Below are positions 62,108 through 64,000 of a stretch of 64,000 nucleotides of DNA, in pieces. The DNA comes from Azorhizobium caulinodans ORS 571. Its GTDB lineage: Bacteria; Pseudomonadota; Alphaproteobacteria; Rhizobiales; Xanthobacteraceae. The notes beneath the pieces are model-generated. The model was not told the origin of the DNA. It made no database searches and saw nothing but the letters and a program-made list of their open reading frames with translations. The DNA lies in NCBI RefSeq assembly GCF_000010525.1, contig NC_009937.1:3415501-3479500 (forward strand), written 5' to 3'. The position numbers and the translations under genes are program-made. Position 1 is the first letter of the stretch. Every line of letters begins with the position of its first letter.

Positions 62108-63978
62108 GCATGCTGTCCTTCTCCCCCCGCTGGAACCGGCTGCTGGTGCCGGGCGCCCTCCTCGCCCTCGTGGTGGCGGTGGTCGCCGCCGCCCCGATCC
62201 TTCCGCTGGCCGATCCGGTGAAGCAGGAGGTGGCGCGCCGCCTCACCACCCCCGACGCCGCGCACTGGCTCGGGCAGGACGAATATGGCCGCGACGTGCT
62301 CTCGCGCATCATCTGGGGCGGGCGGGTCTCGCTCACCGTCTCCTTTATCGCCGCTGCCTTCGCCGGCATCATCGGCACGCTGCTTGGCCTTGTGGGCGGC
62401 TATTTCCGCGGCATCGTCGAACTCATGAGCGTGCGGCTCGCCGAGGTCATCCTCTGCTTCCCGCCCATGCTGCTGGCGCTGCTGGTGGTGACGCTGCTCG
62501 GCCCCGGCGCGGTGACGCTGGTGCTGGTGCTCACCATCCTCTTCACCCCCGCTTATGCCCGCGTCGCCTATGCGGAGACGCTCTCCGCCCGCACGCTGGA
62601 CTATGTGACGGCGCAGACCGCGCTCGGTGCCACCGCGCCGCGCATCCTCCTGCGTACCGTGCTGCCGAACATCGCGCCGCCGCTGCTGGTGCAGTTCTCG
62701 CTCACGGTGGCGGCGGCGATGATGCTGGAGAGCGGGCTCTCCTTCCTCGGCCTCGGCGTGGTGCCGCCCTCCCCCTCCTGGGGCCTGATGATCCGCGCCG
62801 CCCGCTCGGTGATGGAACAGGCGCCGCTGCTGCTGCTCTGGCCCTGTCTCGCGCTCGCCGGCACGGTGCTGCTGCTGAACCTGTTCTGCGACCGGCTGCG
62901 GGATGTGCTCGATCCGCGCGGCGCGGCGGTGGGCGTCATCCCCGGCTTCCTGCGGCGCGGACGCCTGCCCGCATCCGGAACCGCAACCACCGCCCCCCCG
63001 CTCCTGTCCATCGAAGACCTGACGCTCGACCTCAAGACGCCGACCGGTACGCTCAATGTGGTGCGCGGCGTCACCTTCGCGGTGGCACCCGGCGAGACGG
63101 TGGCGCTTGTCGGCGAGAGCGGCTCGGGCAAGACGCTGACCGCGCTGGCAGTGATGGGCCTGCTGCCGCCCGTGGTCTCCCCGGCCGGTGGGGCCATCCG
63201 CTTCACCGGCCGCGACGGCGCGGCCGTAGACCTGCTGGCGCTCACCGAAGGCGAGATGCGCCGCCTGCGGGGCAATGATCTCGCCATCGTCTTTCAGGAT
63301 CCCTCCTCCAGCCTCAATCCGGTGCACCGCTGCGGCAAGCAGGTGGCCGAGGCCATCCGCGCCCACGGCACGGCCGGCGCCTCAGCTGCGAAGGCCAAGG
63401 TGGTGGACCTGTTCCGGCGGGTCGGCCTGCCCGATCCGGAGCGGCGGGCCAACGCCTTCCCGCACGAACTCTCCGGTGGCCAGAAGCAGCGCGTGATGAT
63501 CGCGGCGGCGGTCGCCAACACGCCGCGCCTGCTCATCGCCGACGAGCCCACCACCGCCCTCGACGTGACCGTGCAAGCGCAGATCCTCGACCTGCTGGCG
63601 GACCTGAAGGGCGCGAGCGGCACGGGCATGGGCCTGCTGTTCGTCACCCATAACCTCGCCGTGGTGCGCCAGATCGCCGACAAGGTGGTAGTGATGTACG
63701 CGGGCGAGGTGGTGGAGGAAGGGCCTGTGGCGGAGGTCTTCGCCCGGCCGCGCCATCCCTATACGGCCGCTTTGCTCGCCTCGGCGCCTGAGAGCGAGGC
63801 GGAGGAACTGGCCGCCATTCCCGGCACCGTGCCTTCCCCCGCCGCTTTGCCGCCCGGCTGCCGCTTCGCGCCGCGCTGCGCCTTCTCGACGCCCGACTGT
63901 GACCGCGCCCCGCCCGAGCGGCGCAATGTCGGCCCCGGCCGCACCGCCCGCTGCATCCGCGACATGGAGGTGGCATGA
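62104..63978 (+). CDS. fused peptide-type ABC permease (DppC) and ATPase (DppD)
   Basis: The 624-residue protein combines a DppC-type permease in residues 1-285 (WLGQDEYGRDVLSRIIWGGR; EAA loop TAQTALGATAPRILLRTVLPN) and an OppD-type ATPase from about 300 (Walker A GESGSGKT near 337, LSGGQKQRVMIAAAV, Walker [13 protein letters not shown]). It ends with the OppD C-terminal region (CRFAPRCAFSTPDC). A short linker (about 285-298) joins them with no stop or frame break, so this is a true fusion. It overlaps both neighbours by four bases. Confidence 0.92.
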   Translation: MSMLSFSPRWNRLLVPGALLALVVAVVAAAPILPLADPVKQEVARRLTTPDAAHWLGQDEYGRDVLSRIIWGGRVSLTVSFIAAAFAGIIGTLLGLVGGYFRGIVELMSVRLAEVILCFPPMLLALLVVTLLGPGAVTLVLVLTILFTPAYARVAYAETLSARTLDYVTAQTALGATAPRILLRTVLPNIAPPLLVQFSLTVAAAMMLESGLSFLGLGVVPPSPSWGLMIRAARSVMEQAPLLLLWPCLALAGTVLLLNLFCDRLRDVLDPRGAAVGVIPGFLRRGRLPASGTATTAPPLLSIEDLTLDLKTPTGTLNVVRGVTFAVAPGETVALVGESGSGKTLTALAVMGLLPPVVSPAGGAIRFTGRDGAAVDLLALTEGEMRRLRGNDLAIVFQDPSSSLNPVHRCGKQVAEAIRAHGTAGASAAKAKVVDLFRRVGLPDPERRANAFPHELSGGQKQRVMIAAAVANTPRLLIADEPTTALDVTVQAQILDLLADLKGASGTGMGLLFVTHNLAVVRQIADKVVVMYAGEVVEEGPVAEVFARPRHPYTAALLASAPESEAEELAAIPGTVPSPAALPPGCRFAPRCAFSTPDCDRAPPERRNVGPGRTARCIRDMEVA

Positions 63979-64000
63979 CCATCCACGTCCCCGCTCAGGG
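63975..64000 (+). CDS. start of next gene, probably the second ABC ATPase (DppF type), cut by the window end
   Basis: An ATGA overlap with the fused permease-ATPase gene starts a frame of which only eight codons (MTIHVPAQ) are in the window. An OppF/DppF-type ATPase is expected here because the operon so far has one ATPase domain; this is inference from operon layout. Confidence 0.5.

Noticed and set aside
1-64000. rRNA, tRNA, CRISPR arrays, insertion sequences, origin
   Set aside because: I found no TPsiC-like tRNA ends, no regularly spaced short repeats, no transposase or recombinase motifs and no DnaA-box cluster in the window.

Overview
The window is 64 kb of GC-rich DNA (about two thirds GC, judged by eye) packed with protein genes in ATGA-overlapping operons. 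There is no rRNA, tRNA, CRISPR array, transposase or prophage block that I can recognise. The content points to an alphaproteobacterium of the order Hyphomicrobiales, probably near Xanthobacteraceae (Azorhizobium/Xanthobacter-like). The reasons are a GTTC-N7-GTTC SOS box, an EcfG-type GGAAC-N17-GTT promoter, a rhizobial-style dctA promoter with paired DctD sites, and the two genes of the molybdenum storage protein, known mainly from diazotrophs such as Azotobacter. The species call is inference.

Layout. 1-2.2 kb: the 3' end of a small conserved protein gene followed by a LolD/FtsX-type ABC exporter pair. 2.3-3.4 kb: a Tas-like aldo/keto reductase. 3.4-12.6 kb (minus strand): a peptide-scavenging operon, rpiR-gsiA-gsiB-gsiC-gsiD plus three peptidases acting on unusual bonds (P1/DmpA, DppA D-aminopeptidase, isoaspartyl peptidase). 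12.9-21.2 kb: tetR, an amidohydrolase and a branched-chain-amino-acid-type ABC importer (livJHMG and F), with an opposite-strand FkbM methyltransferase/coiled-coil gene sitting between livG and livF. 21.2-23.9 kb: UdgX and a radical SAM DNA-repair protein under an apparent LexA box. 23.9-28 kb: a Na/Pi cotransporter, an epimerase/LysR divergent pair and an ArsC/YffB-like protein. 28-32.8 kb: dctD-dctB divergent from dctA, with sigma-54 control visible.

32.8-38.7 kb: a 3'-terminal remnant of an SbtA-like bicarbonate transporter gene, TerC/Alx, a YdcH-like small protein, an OxyR-like LysR regulator lacking the redox cysteines, an Arg/Lys/Orn decarboxylase and a GNAT acetyltransferase. 39-43.8 kb: a small unknown protein, molybdenum storage protein subunits mosB-mosA, an MBL-fold hydrolase and serA with a leader that can form alternative hairpins. 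44-50.5 kb: a PF10118-type hydrolase plus methyltransferase pair, an exported alpha/beta hydrolase, a GH19 lysozyme, a small Hyphomicrobiales protein, and a LysR gene divergent from a split chromate transporter. 50.5-54.1 kb: two small proteins behind a stress-type promoter and a 25-nt palindrome, a ChaA cation/proton antiporter and an exported fumarase/argininosuccinate-lyase-superfamily protein. 54.2-64 kb: iclR divergent from hyuA-hyuB and a peptide-type ABC importer in which a permease and an ATPase are fused; the next ATPase gene runs off the end.

The window is largely about scavenging nitrogen and carbon compounds: three separate ABC import operons are each coupled to dedicated hydrolases and a local regulator. 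In all three, the junction between the binding-protein gene and the permease gene carries strong GC-rich inverted repeats, which may set the excess of binding protein over membrane subunits.
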